Shown here: positions 17,862 to 26,938 of the stretch, piece after piece
How positions within the stretch are numbered: the first letter of the stretch is position 1
Layout of the letters: each line of letters begins with the position of its first letter
Translations under genes and position numbers: made by a program
NCBI RefSeq assembly: GCF_003014555.1
Contig: NZ_PYGE01000012.1
Coordinates: 101,031-165,030, forward strand
Reading direction: 5' to 3'
Length of the DNA stretch: 64,000 nucleotides
Origin: Haloactinopolyspora alba
GTDB lineage: Bacteria; Actinomycetota; Actinomycetes; Jiangellales; Jiangellaceae
Notes under the pieces: model-generated
What the model was told of the DNA's origin: nothing
The model's database searches: none
Seen by the model: the letters and a program-made list of their open reading frames with translations, nothing else

Positions 17862-19130
17862 GTGAGACTCCGATACAGCGCGACGGTGGCCGGGCTGGCT
17901 GCGTCGGCGCTGGTCCTGGCGGCCTGTGGCGGGGAGGGCGAAGGCGAGTACGGCGGTTCCGAGGCGCCTGGCACGGTCTCGTTCTACACGGACAAGGCCG
18001 CGTGGGAGCCGCAGTTCCTGCAGGTCTCGGACGTGTCCGAGCACAGCCTGGGGCTGGGGCTCGAGTTCACCGGGTACTCCGACGCGGAACAGTACAACGC
18101 GTTCATCAAGCAGTCGTTCCGCACCGACGAGAAGCCCGAGCTGTTCACCTGGCACACGGGCAGCCAGCTCGAGGAGCTCGTCGCCGAGGATCTCGTGGCG
18201 CCGACGACGGACATCTGGCAGCAGGCCATCGACGACGGCAACGTGCCCGCCGAGCTGCGGAAGAACTTCACCGTCGGCGAGGAGCAGTACTGCGTGCCGA
18301 TGAACGCCGCGTACTGGGTGATGTACTACAACAAGAAGATCTTCGCCGAGCACGGCATCAAGGAGCCCAAGACCTGGGACCAGCTCATGAACGCGGCGGA
18401 CACGCTGGTGGCCGCGGGCGAGACGCCGTTCTACGAGACCAACATCCTGTTCTCGTTCGTGTGGTTCCAGACCCTGCTGGCCGGTACCGATCCGGAGCTG
18501 TACCAGGCGTTGTCCACGGGTGAGGCCAGTTACACGGATCAGGGCGTCGTCGACGTCATGAACCGCTGGCGGAAGATGCTCGACGCGGGCTACTTCGGCG
18601 ACCCGGGTGACCAGACGCCGCCGCAGGAGCAGCTCAAGGCCGGCACCGTCTCGATGATCAACTTCGGCACGTTCCTGAGCGGCCAGCTCAACTCCGTCGA
18701 CATGGTCGCCGGCGAGGACTACGGCTTCTTCACGATCCCGAACGTCAACCCCGACCTCGGCAAGCAGTCGCTGATCTTCGAGACCTCGCCGATCTGCACC
18801 GCCAAGGACGCGGAGAACAAGGACACCGCGCTGCAGTACGCGTCCTGGTGGTTCACCGAGGAAGCGCAGACCGCGTGGGCGAACGCGCGCGGCGACGTCT
18901 CGTTCAATCCGAAGGCCCTGATCAACGACGAGGAGCTCGCCACGCTGAACGAGGAAGCGGGCACTGACGGATACCAGCTGCTCGAGCGGTACTTCGAGGC
19001 AACGCCGCAGCCGATCCTCACCGTGGCGCTGGACGAGTTCAGCGCGTTCGTCACCAACCCGGGCGACCCGATGCCGCACCTGGAGACGATCCAGGCCGAG
19101 GCCGAGGCGTACTGGAGCGAACAGGGCTGA
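17862..19130 (+). CDS. Extracellular solute-binding lipoprotein of a sugar ABC transporter
   Basis: A 422-residue lipoprotein that would capture a sugar or sugar derivative outside the cell. The signal peptide ends in a lipobox (LVLAAC, Cys at about residue 22), followed by a short acidic linker. The body matches family 1 solute-binding proteins: QYCVPMNAAYWVMYYNKKIF, EPKTWDQLMNAADTL, AGTVSMINFGTFLSGQ and the C-terminal ALQYASWWFTEEAQTAW. It is followed by two MalF/MalG-type permeases. No ATPase gene is present; such importers in actinobacteria usually share a general MsiK-type ATPase encoded elsewhere. Confidence 0.92.
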   Translation: MRLRYSATVAGLAASALVLAACGGEGEGEYGGSEAPGTVSFYTDKAAWEPQFLQVSDVSEHSLGLGLEFTGYSDAEQYNAFIKQSFRTDEKPELFTWHTGSQLEELVAEDLVAPTTDIWQQAIDDGNVPAELRKNFTVGEEQYCVPMNAAYWVMYYNKKIFAEHGIKEPKTWDQLMNAADTLVAAGETPFYETNILFSFVWFQTLLAGTDPELYQALSTGEASYTDQGVVDVMNRWRKMLDAGYFGDPGDQTPPQEQLKAGTVSMINFGTFLSGQLNSVDMVAGEDYGFFTIPNVNPDLGKQSLIFETSPICTAKDAENKDTALQYASWWFTEEAQTAWANARGDVSFNPKALINDEELATLNEEAGTDGYQLLERYFEATPQPILTVALDEFSAFVTNPGDPMPHLETIQAEAEAYWSEQG

Positions 19131-19170
19131 CAACCCGCCGCCGACACAGCCGCAACTGGGGGAGACGACG

Positions 19171-20118
19171 ATGACGGGGCTGAGCACGCCCGCGCCCGCC
19201 CGCACCACCGCCGGGCGCGGGCCGGGCGCCACCGGGCGCGGGCGGAGACGAGGCGGCCCGTACCGGTGGTCGGCGCGGGCGTTCAGCCTGCCGGCGATCC
19301 TGTTCGTGGCGGTGCTGCTGTACCTGCCGTTCCTGTGGACGGCGGCCATCAGCTTCACCGAGTACGACGGCCTGGGCTCGCCGGAGTGGGTCGGGTGGGC
19401 GAACTACACCGAGATGTTCGCCGACCCGAACTTCACCACCTCGATGCGCAACACGCTGATGTGGGTGGTGGGCACGATCACCGTGCCGGTCGGGCTGGGC
19501 CTGCTCATCGCCGTCCTCACCCACGACATGCGCTTCGGCGCATGGTTCCGGCTGCCGTTCCTGCTGACCTACGCGGTCTCGCCGGTCGCGGTCGGCGTCG
19601 TGTGGACGTTCGTGCTGCAGAACGGCGGCGGGCTCAGCCAGGCGCTGGACGGGCTCGGGCTGCCCGGCGCCGACAGCCGCTGGCTGCTCGACGAGCCGTT
19701 GAACACGCTGATGATGATCGGTGCGTGGGCCTGGCAGCAGACCGGCGTGAACGCGTTGCTGTTCGTCATCGGGTTGCAGTCGATCCCGAAGGAGCCGCTC
19801 GAGGCGGCCCGGCTCGACGGAGCGTCGGGGTGGCGGATGTTCCGGCACATGCTCTGGCCGATGCTGCGGCCGCTGACGACGGTGGTGGTCGGCCTGGCGC
19901 TGGTGGCCAGCCTGAAGACGTTCGACATCGTCATGGCCATGACCGAAGGCGGGCCGGGCCGCAACTCCGAGACGCTGGCGCTGACCATGTACCGCGAGGC
20001 GTTCGTCAGCAGCGCCTACGGGGCCGGTTCGGCGGTGGCGCTGTTCCTGACCGTGGTGACGCTCGTCGCGGCGATCACGTACCTGCGTCGCCAGTTGTCC
20101 ACCAAGCACGAGATCTGA
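19171..20118 (+). CDS. Carbohydrate ABC transporter permease (MalF/UgpA type)
   Basis: A 315-residue inner-membrane permease with six predicted spans. The first is AFSLPAILFVAVLLYLPFLW (about residues 32-51). The EAA loop that contacts the ATPase is KEPLEAARLDGASGWRMFRH (about 210-229). A Gly/Arg-rich cytoplasmic N-terminus (TAGRGPGATGRGRRRGG) is atypical but common in high-GC species. The ATG follows GGGGGAG. It lies 40 bases after the binding-protein gene and 11 bases before the second permease. Confidence 0.92.
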   Translation: MTGLSTPAPARTTAGRGPGATGRGRRRGGPYRWSARAFSLPAILFVAVLLYLPFLWTAAISFTEYDGLGSPEWVGWANYTEMFADPNFTTSMRNTLMWVVGTITVPVGLGLLIAVLTHDMRFGAWFRLPFLLTYAVSPVAVGVVWTFVLQNGGGLSQALDGLGLPGADSRWLLDEPLNTLMMIGAWAWQQTGVNALLFVIGLQSIPKEPLEAARLDGASGWRMFRHMLWPMLRPLTTVVVGLALVASLKTFDIVMAMTEGGPGRNSETLALTMYREAFVSSAYGAGSAVALFLTVVTLVAAITYLRRQLSTKHEI

Positions 20119-20129
20119 GGGTGATGACG

Positions 20130-20945
20130 ATGTCTCGTGTGCTGCGCCCGCTGTTCCTGGGCCTGCTCGGGCTGGTCTGGCTCGCTCCGCTGTACCTGCT
20201 GCTGGTCAACGCGTCCAAGCCGATGGCCGGATACGTCTCGGACGAGGTGTGGAAGCCGCTGGCCGATTTCGCGTTGTTCGACAACCTGGCCGACGCGTGG
20301 GAGCGGGCCGGGCTCGGCGACGCGGTCGTCAGCACCACGATCTACAGCGTGCTGGGCCCGGCGGTGGCGGTGCTCGTCGGCGCGGCCCTCGGGTTCGCGA
20401 TCGTGGCGCTGCGGCTCCGGCACGGCTTCTTCTGGTTCGTGCTGGTGTTCGGCGGCACCGTGTTCCCGCTGCAGATGATCGTGCTGCCGCTGTTCGTCGG
20501 CTACGCCGAGGTCGGCCTGTACGACTCGCGGCTGGGCATGATCCTGGTCTACGTCGCCATCAGCGTCCCGTTCTCAGCCCTGGTCATGCGCAACTTCCTC
20601 GGCGGGATCGCGCATCAGGTCTTCGAGGCCGCGGTGGTGGACGGCGCGTCGACCTGGCGGATCTTCTGGCGGATCTACCTGCCGATGTCCGCCAGCGCCC
20701 TGGTGGCGGTGTTCATCCTGCAGGCCACGTTCGTGTGGAACGACCTGCTGCTCGGGCTGACGCTGAGCCAGTCCGACGAGGTACGCCCGCTGATGACGGC
20801 GCTGACCGGCATGCAGAGCACGTACGGCGGCTCGCAGCTGCCGACGGTCCTGGCCGGCGGGCTGCTGGTCTCGGTGCCGACGGTCGTGCTGTTCCTGTCG
20901 ACGCAGCGCTTCTTCACCCGGGGCCTGAACCTCGGGCAGTTCTAG
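20130..20945 (+). CDS. Carbohydrate ABC transporter permease (MalG/UgpE type)
   Basis: A 271-residue partner permease with six predicted membrane spans, beginning VLRPLFLGLLGLVWLAPLYL. The EAA loop is VFEAAVVDGASTWRIFWRIY (about residues 170-189). The start at ATG 20130 is chosen because GAGGG lies eight bases upstream; ATG 20124 and GTG 20121 are in frame but too close to it. The last strand ends in the usual RFFTRGLNLGQF. Together with the previous permease it forms the membrane channel of the importer. Confidence 0.9.
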   Translation: MSRVLRPLFLGLLGLVWLAPLYLLLVNASKPMAGYVSDEVWKPLADFALFDNLADAWERAGLGDAVVSTTIYSVLGPAVAVLVGAALGFAIVALRLRHGFFWFVLVFGGTVFPLQMIVLPLFVGYAEVGLYDSRLGMILVYVAISVPFSALVMRNFLGGIAHQVFEAAVVDGASTWRIFWRIYLPMSASALVAVFILQATFVWNDLLLGLTLSQSDEVRPLMTALTGMQSTYGGSQLPTVLAGGLLVSVPTVVLFLSTQRFFTRGLNLGQF

Positions 20946-20954
20946 GGAGACACG

Positions 20955-21551
20955 ATGACGAATGTGGCCGTGGTGACCGGCGCGGCCGCCGGGATCGGCC
21001 TGGCGGTCGTCGAGCGGCTGGCGGCGGACGGCGACACCGTCGTCGCCGTGGACCGCGACGCGGCGGCTCTGGAGCGCCTCGGCGCCCGCGCGCACGACGA
21101 GGGCTGGACCGTCGTGCCGACGCCGCTGGACGTGGCCTCCGACGAGGACGTGCGCAGGTGCGCCGCCGAGCTGGCCGAACGGTACGAGAGCATCGCCGCG
21201 TACGCCGCGACCAAGGGCGCCCTGTTGTCGCTGGTGAAAGCGATGGCGGTGGACCACGCAGCCGACGGTGTCCGCGTCAACGCGGTCTGCCCGGGGTCGG
21301 TGGACACGCCGATGCTTCGTACGGCGGCCGAGCGCTTCGGCGGTGGCCGCGGAGGTGACGAGGTGGTCGGCGAGTGGGGACGGACGCACCCGGTCGGCCG
21401 GGTCGCGCAGCCGGCCGAGGTGGCCGACGCCGTCGCCTATCTGGCCGGGCCCGGAGCAAGCTTCGTCACCGGAACGGATCTGCTGATCGACGGTGGTGTC
21501 ATGGCGGCGCTGGGGGTCGCGCTGCCGGAAGAGAACACGGGGGAGGAGTAG
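20955..21551 (+). CDS. Short-chain dehydrogenase/reductase with a large internal deletion
   Basis: Reads as an SDR oxidoreductase but is only 198 residues instead of about 250. The N-terminal NAD(P)-binding TGAAAGIGLAVVERLA and DVASDEDVRRCAAELAERYE are intact, and the C-terminal half from SIAAYAATKGALLSLVKAMA (YxxxK motif) through NAVCPGSVDTPML to the end is intact. The normal 50-60 residues between them, holding the NNAG motif, the structural Asn and the catalytic Ser, are missing, and the join is in frame. The enzyme is probably inactive as a dehydrogenase. Its operon position suggests it once oxidised a sugar or sugar acid. Confidence 0.85.
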   Translation: MTNVAVVTGAAAGIGLAVVERLAADGDTVVAVDRDAAALERLGARAHDEGWTVVPTPLDVASDEDVRRCAAELAERYESIAAYAATKGALLSLVKAMAVDHAADGVRVNAVCPGSVDTPMLRTAAERFGGGRGGDEVVGEWGRTHPVGRVAQPAEVADAVAYLAGPGASFVTGTDLLIDGGVMAALGVALPEENTGEE

Positions 21552-21554
21552 GGC

Positions 21555-22805
21555 ATGCGGATCGTCGACATCCGAGCGACCACGGTGACCGTCCCGTTGC
21601 AGGCGCCGCTTCGGCACAGCAACGGAGCCCACTGGGGCCGGTTCGTCCGCACCATCGTCGAGGTCGAGGCGGACAACGGGCTCGTCGGCCTGGGCGAGAT
21701 GGGTGGTGGAGGGCACAGCGCCGAGGACGCGGTCCGGGCGCTGCGTGACTACCTGATCGGACACGACCCGGCGCGGACCGAGGTCCTGCGGTTCATGCTC
21801 GCCAACCCCACCGCGAGCCTGTACAACAACCGCACCCAGCTGCTCGCGGCCGTCGAGTTCGCCTGCCTCGACCTACAGGGCCGCCACCTCGGCGTGCCCG
21901 TGCACGAGCTGCTCGGCGGCCGGGTGCGCGACCGGGTGCCGTTCGCGAGCTACCTGTTCTTCCGCTACCCCGCGCCGGACGGCAGCGGCGAGGTGCGGAC
22001 CCCGGAGCAGCTCGTCGAGCACGCGCGTGAGCTGAAGCAGCAGCACGGGTTCACCGTGCACAAGCTCAAGGGCGGCGTGTTCGCGCCGGAGTACGAGCTG
22101 TCGTGCTACCGGGCGCTGGCCGAGGCGTTCCCGGACGACCGGCTGCGGCACGACCCGAACGCGGCGCTGTCGCCGGAGGACGGCATCCGGTTCGCGAAGG
22201 GCATCGAGGGCCTGAACAACGACTACGTCGAGGACCCGACCTACGGGCTCAACGGACTGCGCCGGGTGCGCGAGCGCACCACGGTCCCGATCGCCACCAA
22301 CACCGTCGTCGTCAACTTCGAGCAGCTGGCCGCGAACGTCCGCGACCCCGCGGTCGACATCATCCTGCTGGACACGACGTTCTGGGGAGGCATCCGTGCC
22401 TGCGTGCGCGCCGCCGGCGTGTGCGAGACGTTCCAGCTCGGCGTCGCCGTGCACTCCTCCGGCGAGCTGGGCATCCAGCTGGCGACGATGCTGCACCTCG
22501 GCGCGGTCGTGCCGAACCTGTCGTTCGCCGCCGACGCGCACTATCACCACCTCGCCGACGACGTCGTCGACGGCGGGATGTTCAGCTACCGCGACGGCGC
22601 GATCGACGTGCCGTCCGGGCCCGGGCTGGGGGTGACGCTGGACCGCGACAAGGTGGCCGAGTACGCCGAGCTCTATCGCGAGCTGGGTGGCTACCCGTAC
22701 GACCGCGACCCCGGGCGGCCGGGCTGGTACCCGTTGCTGCCGAACACCGACTGGGCCGACCCGACCGTCGGCGGTCCCGTCGACCTGTCCGCACCCTCGC
22801 GTTGA
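21555..22805 (+). CDS. Enolase-superfamily dehydratase, glucarate dehydratase-like
   Basis: A 416-residue mandelate-racemase/enolase-superfamily enzyme, most likely dehydrating a sugar acid. The N-terminal capping domain begins [20 protein letters not shown]. The barrel keeps a KxK pair in VHKLKGGVF (about residue 167), metal ligands in LRHDPNAAL (Asp/Asn), YVEDPTYGL (Glu) and [12 protein letters not shown] (Asn), and the catalytic His in [11 protein letters not shown]. This layout (KxK plus His and Asn) is that of the glucarate dehydratase subgroup, but the exact substrate cannot be read from sequence. It begins three bases after the SDR stop, so expression is coupled. Confidence 0.87.
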   Translation: MRIVDIRATTVTVPLQAPLRHSNGAHWGRFVRTIVEVEADNGLVGLGEMGGGGHSAEDAVRALRDYLIGHDPARTEVLRFMLANPTASLYNNRTQLLAAVEFACLDLQGRHLGVPVHELLGGRVRDRVPFASYLFFRYPAPDGSGEVRTPEQLVEHARELKQQHGFTVHKLKGGVFAPEYELSCYRALAEAFPDDRLRHDPNAALSPEDGIRFAKGIEGLNNDYVEDPTYGLNGLRRVRERTTVPIATNTVVVNFEQLAANVRDPAVDIILLDTTFWGGIRACVRAAGVCETFQLGVAVHSSGELGIQLATMLHLGAVVPNLSFAADAHYHHLADDVVDGGMFSYRDGAIDVPSGPGLGVTLDRDKVAEYAELYRELGGYPYDRDPGRPGWYPLLPNTDWADPTVGGPVDLSAPSR

Positions 22806-22830
22806 TGCCACGACGACAGATCGGACTGTG

Positions 22831-24918
22831 ATGGCTGAGCGGTTCATCCCCCGGGTGGACGACTTCGACGGTGACGTCGTCCGGCAGCGATTCGACGACA
22901 TGGTCAACCCGCCGGGGCTGACCAACGGTCTCGGCGCGGCCCAGGTGGACCACGATGTCACCGGCGTGCGCAGCGTCAACGTGCCGCCGTTCTCGCACGG
23001 CGACACCGTCACCGGCGTGCTGTCGGTGGACGGGCGGCTGTTCCGGTCGTTCGGCGAGCCGGTGTCGACGCGGTGGCGCCCGGACCGAGTGCTGCGGTGG
23101 GCCCGGCTGGGTGACCTGTCGATCACGACGGTGACGGCGATGCCGCCGGACACCCAGGGCGTCGTGATGGCCGTCGAGGTGACCAACACGTCGGACCGGC
23201 CCCGGAACGTACGCCTGGGACTGTCCGCCGCGTCGACGGTCACCCGCTCGACCGGCGGATGGACGCAGCCGGTGCCGCCGTCGGAGCCGAACACGCTGAC
23301 GCCCGCCGACGGCCGCGCGGCGCTGGTGGGCCGGGCGCGGGCGGGCTCAGCGGTCAGCGTGCAGGGCGTCGACGTGCCCGGAGCCCGGGTGCTCGACCGC
23401 ACGGTCGAGGTGACCGCGGACGTCGCCGCAGGAGAGACGTACCGGTTCGGCTACGTCCACGTGATCGACGGCGACGAGGCCGCGGCGCTGGCCGCCTTCG
23501 ACGAGGCCGCCGCGGACGTGCCCGGGCGTATCGACGCCACACGAGCCTGGTGGAACGCCACCCTCGAGGCCGCGTTCACGCCCGGGAACGACCGGTTCAG
23601 CGGGCACGTCCCGGTGCTCGAGACCAGCAACGACGCGGTGCGCCGGCTGTACTGGTGGGGCGTGCTGGGCGTGATCTGGTTCCGCCGCGACAACCCGGCG
23701 AGCGTCCTGGGCCGCGTCTACGACACGTTGACACCGCGGTACTGGCAGACCACCACGTTCATCTGGGACTTCAGTCTCAGCTCGATGGTGCATGCGCAGT
23801 TGGACCCGGAACCGATGCGGCGCCAGCTCGAGCACTGGATCGCCCTGGACATCCACCGGCACTTCGGCACCGAGTGGCTCACCGGCGGCCCGGCCGGCTA
23901 CTGGTACTCCGTCAACGACTACGCGATGACGCGGCTGGTGCGCGACTACGTCCGGTGGAACGGACGGCGCGACTTCCTCGACGTGGAACTGGCGGCCTCG
24001 GACGGGCCGCGCCGCCCGGTGGCCGAGCACCTGCGGGACTGGGCGACGGCGTGGGAGTCCTTCCGCGGCGCTCATGCGCTCGCCGACTACGGCGAGATCG
24101 ACAACCTGCTGGAGTGCGTCAGCTCGTACGTGCACGAGGTGGCCTCGCTGAACGCCGCGAACGTGTGGTGCATGCGGGCGGCGGCGGACGTCGCCGGGTT
24201 CCGTGGCCGCACGGCGGAAGCAGCCGACCTGCGGGCGCGCGCGGACGAGCTGCTGACGCAGGTGCGCGAGCTGTACGTCGACGGCGGCGGGTACTGGAAC
24301 GCGCGCCAGCCCGACGGGCGCATGGTGCCGGTGCGGCACTGCTACGACTTCGCCACCGTCGGCACGACCATCGGGCGGGACCTCCCGGAGCGTGAGCGTG
24401 CCGAGATGGTGGCGTTCTTCGTGCGGGAGCTGCAGACACCGTCGTGGATGCGTGCGCTGTCGCCGTACGACGACGACGCGTCGTTCAGCCTGCGCCCGGA
24501 CCATCAGTGGAACGGCGCCTACCCGGCGTGGCCGGCGGACGCGGCGCGGGCGCTGATCCAGCTGGGCCGCGCGGACGTCGTCGCGGGGTGGCTGCCGGGG
24601 CTGGCACGTACTGCCAACCAGGGACCGCCCGGGCAGGCGCATTTCGTGGAAGAGGCCGCGGAGCCGGTCAACGGCGGTGCGGCGAAGGCGCCACCACAGT
24701 ACCCGTACCTGATCGACTGGGCGTGCTCGTCGGCGGGATCATGGGCGGCGCTGGTGGTCGAAGGGCTGTTCGGCGTCGACGTGGCGCTGGACGGCACCGT
24801 GACGGCAGCGCCGCAGCTGGACGGCGTCGACCCGGAGGCGCGGCTGCGCAACCTGCGCGTGGGCGATCGCCTGGTGGACGTCGACGCCGACGGTGTGGTG
24901 TCCGACGGAGTGTCGTGA
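22831..24918 (+). CDS. (alpha/alpha)6-barrel glycosidase-like protein
   Basis: A 695-residue cytoplasmic protein with no signal peptide. An N-terminal beta-sandwich (about 1-240; VAMPPDTQGVVM-like region, VEVTNTSDRPRNVRLGLSAA) is followed by an (alpha/alpha)6-toroid domain with aromatic- and acid-rich motifs TFIWDFSLSSMVHAQ, GPAGYWYSVNDYAMTRLVRD, DHQWNGAYPAWPADAARAL and YLIDWACSSAGSWAALVVEG, and a small C-terminal beta domain. The fold resembles GH63/GH37/GH78-type glycosidases; I cannot name the family or the bond cleaved. As the last gene of the importer operon it probably trims an imported oligosaccharide or glycoside. Its stop lies in the first unit of a 20-base tandem repeat. Confidence 0.7.
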   Translation: MAERFIPRVDDFDGDVVRQRFDDMVNPPGLTNGLGAAQVDHDVTGVRSVNVPPFSHGDTVTGVLSVDGRLFRSFGEPVSTRWRPDRVLRWARLGDLSITTVTAMPPDTQGVVMAVEVTNTSDRPRNVRLGLSAASTVTRSTGGWTQPVPPSEPNTLTPADGRAALVGRARAGSAVSVQGVDVPGARVLDRTVEVTADVAAGETYRFGYVHVIDGDEAAALAAFDEAAADVPGRIDATRAWWNATLEAAFTPGNDRFSGHVPVLETSNDAVRRLYWWGVLGVIWFRRDNPASVLGRVYDTLTPRYWQTTTFIWDFSLSSMVHAQLDPEPMRRQLEHWIALDIHRHFGTEWLTGGPAGYWYSVNDYAMTRLVRDYVRWNGRRDFLDVELAASDGPRRPVAEHLRDWATAWESFRGAHALADYGEIDNLLECVSSYVHEVASLNAANVWCMRAAADVAGFRGRTAEAADLRARADELLTQVRELYVDGGGYWNARQPDGRMVPVRHCYDFATVGTTIGRDLPERERAEMVAFFVRELQTPSWMRALSPYDDDASFSLRPDHQWNGAYPAWPADAARALIQLGRADVVAGWLPGLARTANQGPPGQAHFVEEAAEPVNGGAAKAPPQYPYLIDWACSSAGSWAALVVEGLFGVDVALDGTVTAAPQLDGVDPEARLRNLRVGDRLVDVDADGVVSDGVS

Positions 24919-24991
24919 CCGGGTGCGGTTCGTCGTGACCGGGTGCGGTTCGTCGTGAACGGGCGCGGGGTGTCGTGACCGGGGCGCGGTT
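24912..24991 (+). repeat. Four tandem 20-base repeats spanning a stop codon
   Basis: GTCGTGACCGGGTGCGGTTC occurs twice exactly (24912-24931, 24932-24951), then twice in diverged form (24952-24991). The first copy contains the TGA stop of the glycosidase-like gene, so the repeat arose at or expanded from the gene end. Confidence 0.85.
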
Positions 24992-24995
24992 TGTT

Positions 24996-25191
24996 GATCA
25001 GGTGCCGTACCGGCGTCTCTCGCCGCGAGTACGTCACCTGATCGTTTCCCGTCCGCGATCCGAGACGCGATCAGGTGCAGCACCGTCCATGTGACCTCCC
25101 AATTGTCATCGCGCGTCGTCACCTGATCGCTCCGGAAGCGACGATCAGGTGAGCAAACGACGATCAGGTGAGCAAACGACGATCAGGTGAC
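24996..25191 (+). repeat. Array B: seven GATCAGGTG / CACCTGATC motifs
   Basis: Copies at 24996, 25069, 25143, 25162 and 25181 read GATCAGGTG, and copies at 25033 and 25118 read GTCACCTGATC. The last three are a direct repeat of period 19 (ACGATCAGGTGAGCAAACG). The array fills the gap between the convergent glycosidase-like and mrp genes; beyond it, 25192-25232 shows nothing else. Together with the 20-base repeats it explains the whole 314-base intergenic stretch. Confidence 0.9.
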
Positions 25192-25232
25192 CAACGCGCA
25201 GGGGCGGGGGCGGGGCCGACGCGGAGGAGCGG

Positions 25233-26381
25233 TCAGGAGCTGGGCGAGAGGCTCAGCGACATCCCGGCCAGGCCGCGTTGGCGGTGCGACAGCCGCCGCG
25301 CCATGTCGTGCATGGCGACCGACGCGGGGGCGTCCGGCTCGCTGAGCACCAGCGGCTTGCCGTCGTCGCCGCTCTCGCGCAGGTGCATGTCCAGCGGCAC
25401 CTCGCCCAGCATGGGGACGTTCGCGCCCAGCCGCCGCGCGAGCCCGTCGGCGACGCTCTGACCGCCGCCGGTGCCGAAGACGTCGATGCGGTGCTCCGGG
25501 CCGCAATGCGGGCACGGCATGTAGGACATGTTCTCGATGACCCCGGCCACCTGCTGATGCGTCTGGATCGCGATGGAGCCGGCGCGCTCGGCCACCTCGG
25601 CGGCGGCAAGCTGCGGGGTGGTGACGACGACGATCTCGGCGTTGGGCAGCAGCTGCGCGAGCGAGATGGCGACGTCGCCGGTACCGGGCGGCAGATCGAG
25701 CAGCAGGACGTCGAGGTCGCCCCAGAACACGTCGGTGAGGAACTGCTGCAGCGCCCGGTGCAGCATCGGCCCACGCCAGGCGACCGGGGTGTCGCGATCC
25801 TTCTTGAACATCTCGGTGGAGATGAGCTTCACCTCGTGGGCGGGGATCGGCATGATCATCTGGTCGACGACGGTGGGTCGTGCCCCGTCGACGCCGAGCA
25901 TCCGCGGCGCGGAGTGGCCGTAGATGTCGGCGTCCACGAGCCCGACGGAGACGCCGTCGGCCGCCATGGCCGCGGCCAGGTTCGCGGTGACCGACGACTT
26001 GCCGACACCGCCCTTGCCGGACGCGACCGCGTAGATCCGGGTGAGCGAGTCCGCCTTGGTGAACGGGATCTCCTTCTCCGGAGCGCCGCCGCGCAGCTGC
26101 TTCTGCAGCTCCTTGCGTTGCTCGTCGGACATCACGTCGAGCTGGACGTCCACCGACGTCGACCCGTCGAGCGCCATCACCGCGGCGGTGACGTCGCGGG
26201 TGATCGTGTCGCGCAACGGGCAGCCGGCGATGGTGAGGTAGACCTCGACGGTCACCCTCCCGTCGTCGGCGACGTCGACCGACTTGACCATGCCGAGCTC
26301 GGTGATCGGCTTTTTGATCTCGGGGTCCTGGACACCCGCGAGGGCAGCGTTGACGTCCTCGACGGAAGGGAGCGCAGTCAT
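25233..26381 (-). CDS. mrp: Mrp/ApbC iron-sulfur cluster carrier, P-loop ATPase
   Basis: A 382-residue protein that binds and delivers iron-sulfur clusters to apoproteins. Residues 1-90 form a MIP18/DUF59 domain (VQDPEIKKPITELGMVKSV), followed by a ParA/MinD-type P-loop (VASGKGGVGKSSVTANLAA, about residue 120), switch motif DADIYGHSAPRMLG, LLLDLPPGTGDV and the cluster-binding Cys pair in YMPCPHCG (about 290). It is divergent from a MarR-type gene with 71 bases between starts and convergent with the sugar operon. Confidence 0.95.
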   Translation of the reverse strand: MTALPSVEDVNAALAGVQDPEIKKPITELGMVKSVDVADDGRVTVEVYLTIAGCPLRDTITRDVTAAVMALDGSTSVDVQLDVMSDEQRKELQKQLRGGAPEKEIPFTKADSLTRIYAVASGKGGVGKSSVTANLAAAMAADGVSVGLVDADIYGHSAPRMLGVDGARPTVVDQMIMPIPAHEVKLISTEMFKKDRDTPVAWRGPMLHRALQQFLTDVFWGDLDVLLLDLPPGTGDVAISLAQLLPNAEIVVVTTPQLAAAEVAERAGSIAIQTHQQVAGVIENMSYMPCPHCGPEHRIDVFGTGGGQSVADGLARRLGANVPMLGEVPLDMHLRESGDDGKPLVLSEPDAPASVAMHDMARRLSHRQRGLAGMSLSLSPSS

Positions 26382-26452
26382 GCCCCCGATGCTATGTCGG
26401 CGATGCCGGGTGTCCCCACGTTCGGGGCCGGGCGGCTTAGGATGTGGGACCC

Positions 26453-26908
26453 ATGACAGCCACCGACGGCGCGGACCTCCGCGTCACCCCTGAACAGCTC
26501 GAAGTGTGGAGGCTGTTCATCCGCGTTCACGCTCGCGTGCTGCGCCGCCTCGAAGCCGATCTGCAGGAGTACCACGGCATGTCCCTGGCGTGGTACGACG
26601 TGCTGGCGCGGCTGCTCGAGGCCGACGAGCGCCGGTTACGGATGACGGAGCTCGCCGAGCGCGTCATGCTCTCGCCGAGCGGCCTGACCAGGCTGGTGGA
26701 CCGGATGGCCGACGACGGGCTCGTGCGGCGGGTGCAGGCCGAGGGCGACGGCCGCGGTTACTTCGCGGTGCTGACCGACGCCGGGTACGAACGGCTGCGC
26801 GAGACCAGCGGTACCCATCTGCGCGGTATCCGCGAGTACGTCGTCGGCCGGTTCAGCGACGACGAGCTGCGCACCGTCGCCGAGTTGCTGAAGCGCGTGG
26901 ACGAGTAG
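26453..26908 (+). CDS. MarR family transcriptional regulator
   Basis: A 151-residue winged-helix regulator. The core reads ADLQEYHGMSLAWYDVLARL, then LRMTELAERVMLSPSGLTRL as helix-turn-helix and LVDRMADDGLVRRVQAEGDG plus RGYFAVLTDAG as the wing. Flanking helices provide the dimer interface. TAGGAT about ten bases before the ATG suggests a leaderless message. It is divergent from mrp and convergent with the ykoC gene, so its target is not obvious from context. Confidence 0.9.
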   Translation: MTATDGADLRVTPEQLEVWRLFIRVHARVLRRLEADLQEYHGMSLAWYDVLARLLEADERRLRMTELAERVMLSPSGLTRLVDRMADDGLVRRVQAEGDGRGYFAVLTDAGYERLRETSGTHLRGIREYVVGRFSDDELRTVAELLKRVDE

Positions 26909-26938
26909 CGCCGGCGTCGCCCGCCGGGGAGTGCTGCG

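Noticed and set aside
20955..21551. Frameshift in the short-chain dehydrogenase
   Set aside because: The two halves are joined in the same frame with no stop; the missing segment is simply absent, so it is a deletion.
24996..25191. CRISPR-like array
   Set aside because: Repeats are 9-11 bases, occur in both orientations and spacers vary from 8 to 60 bases; no cas genes, and the only Cas4-like nuclease is 11 kb away and stand-alone.
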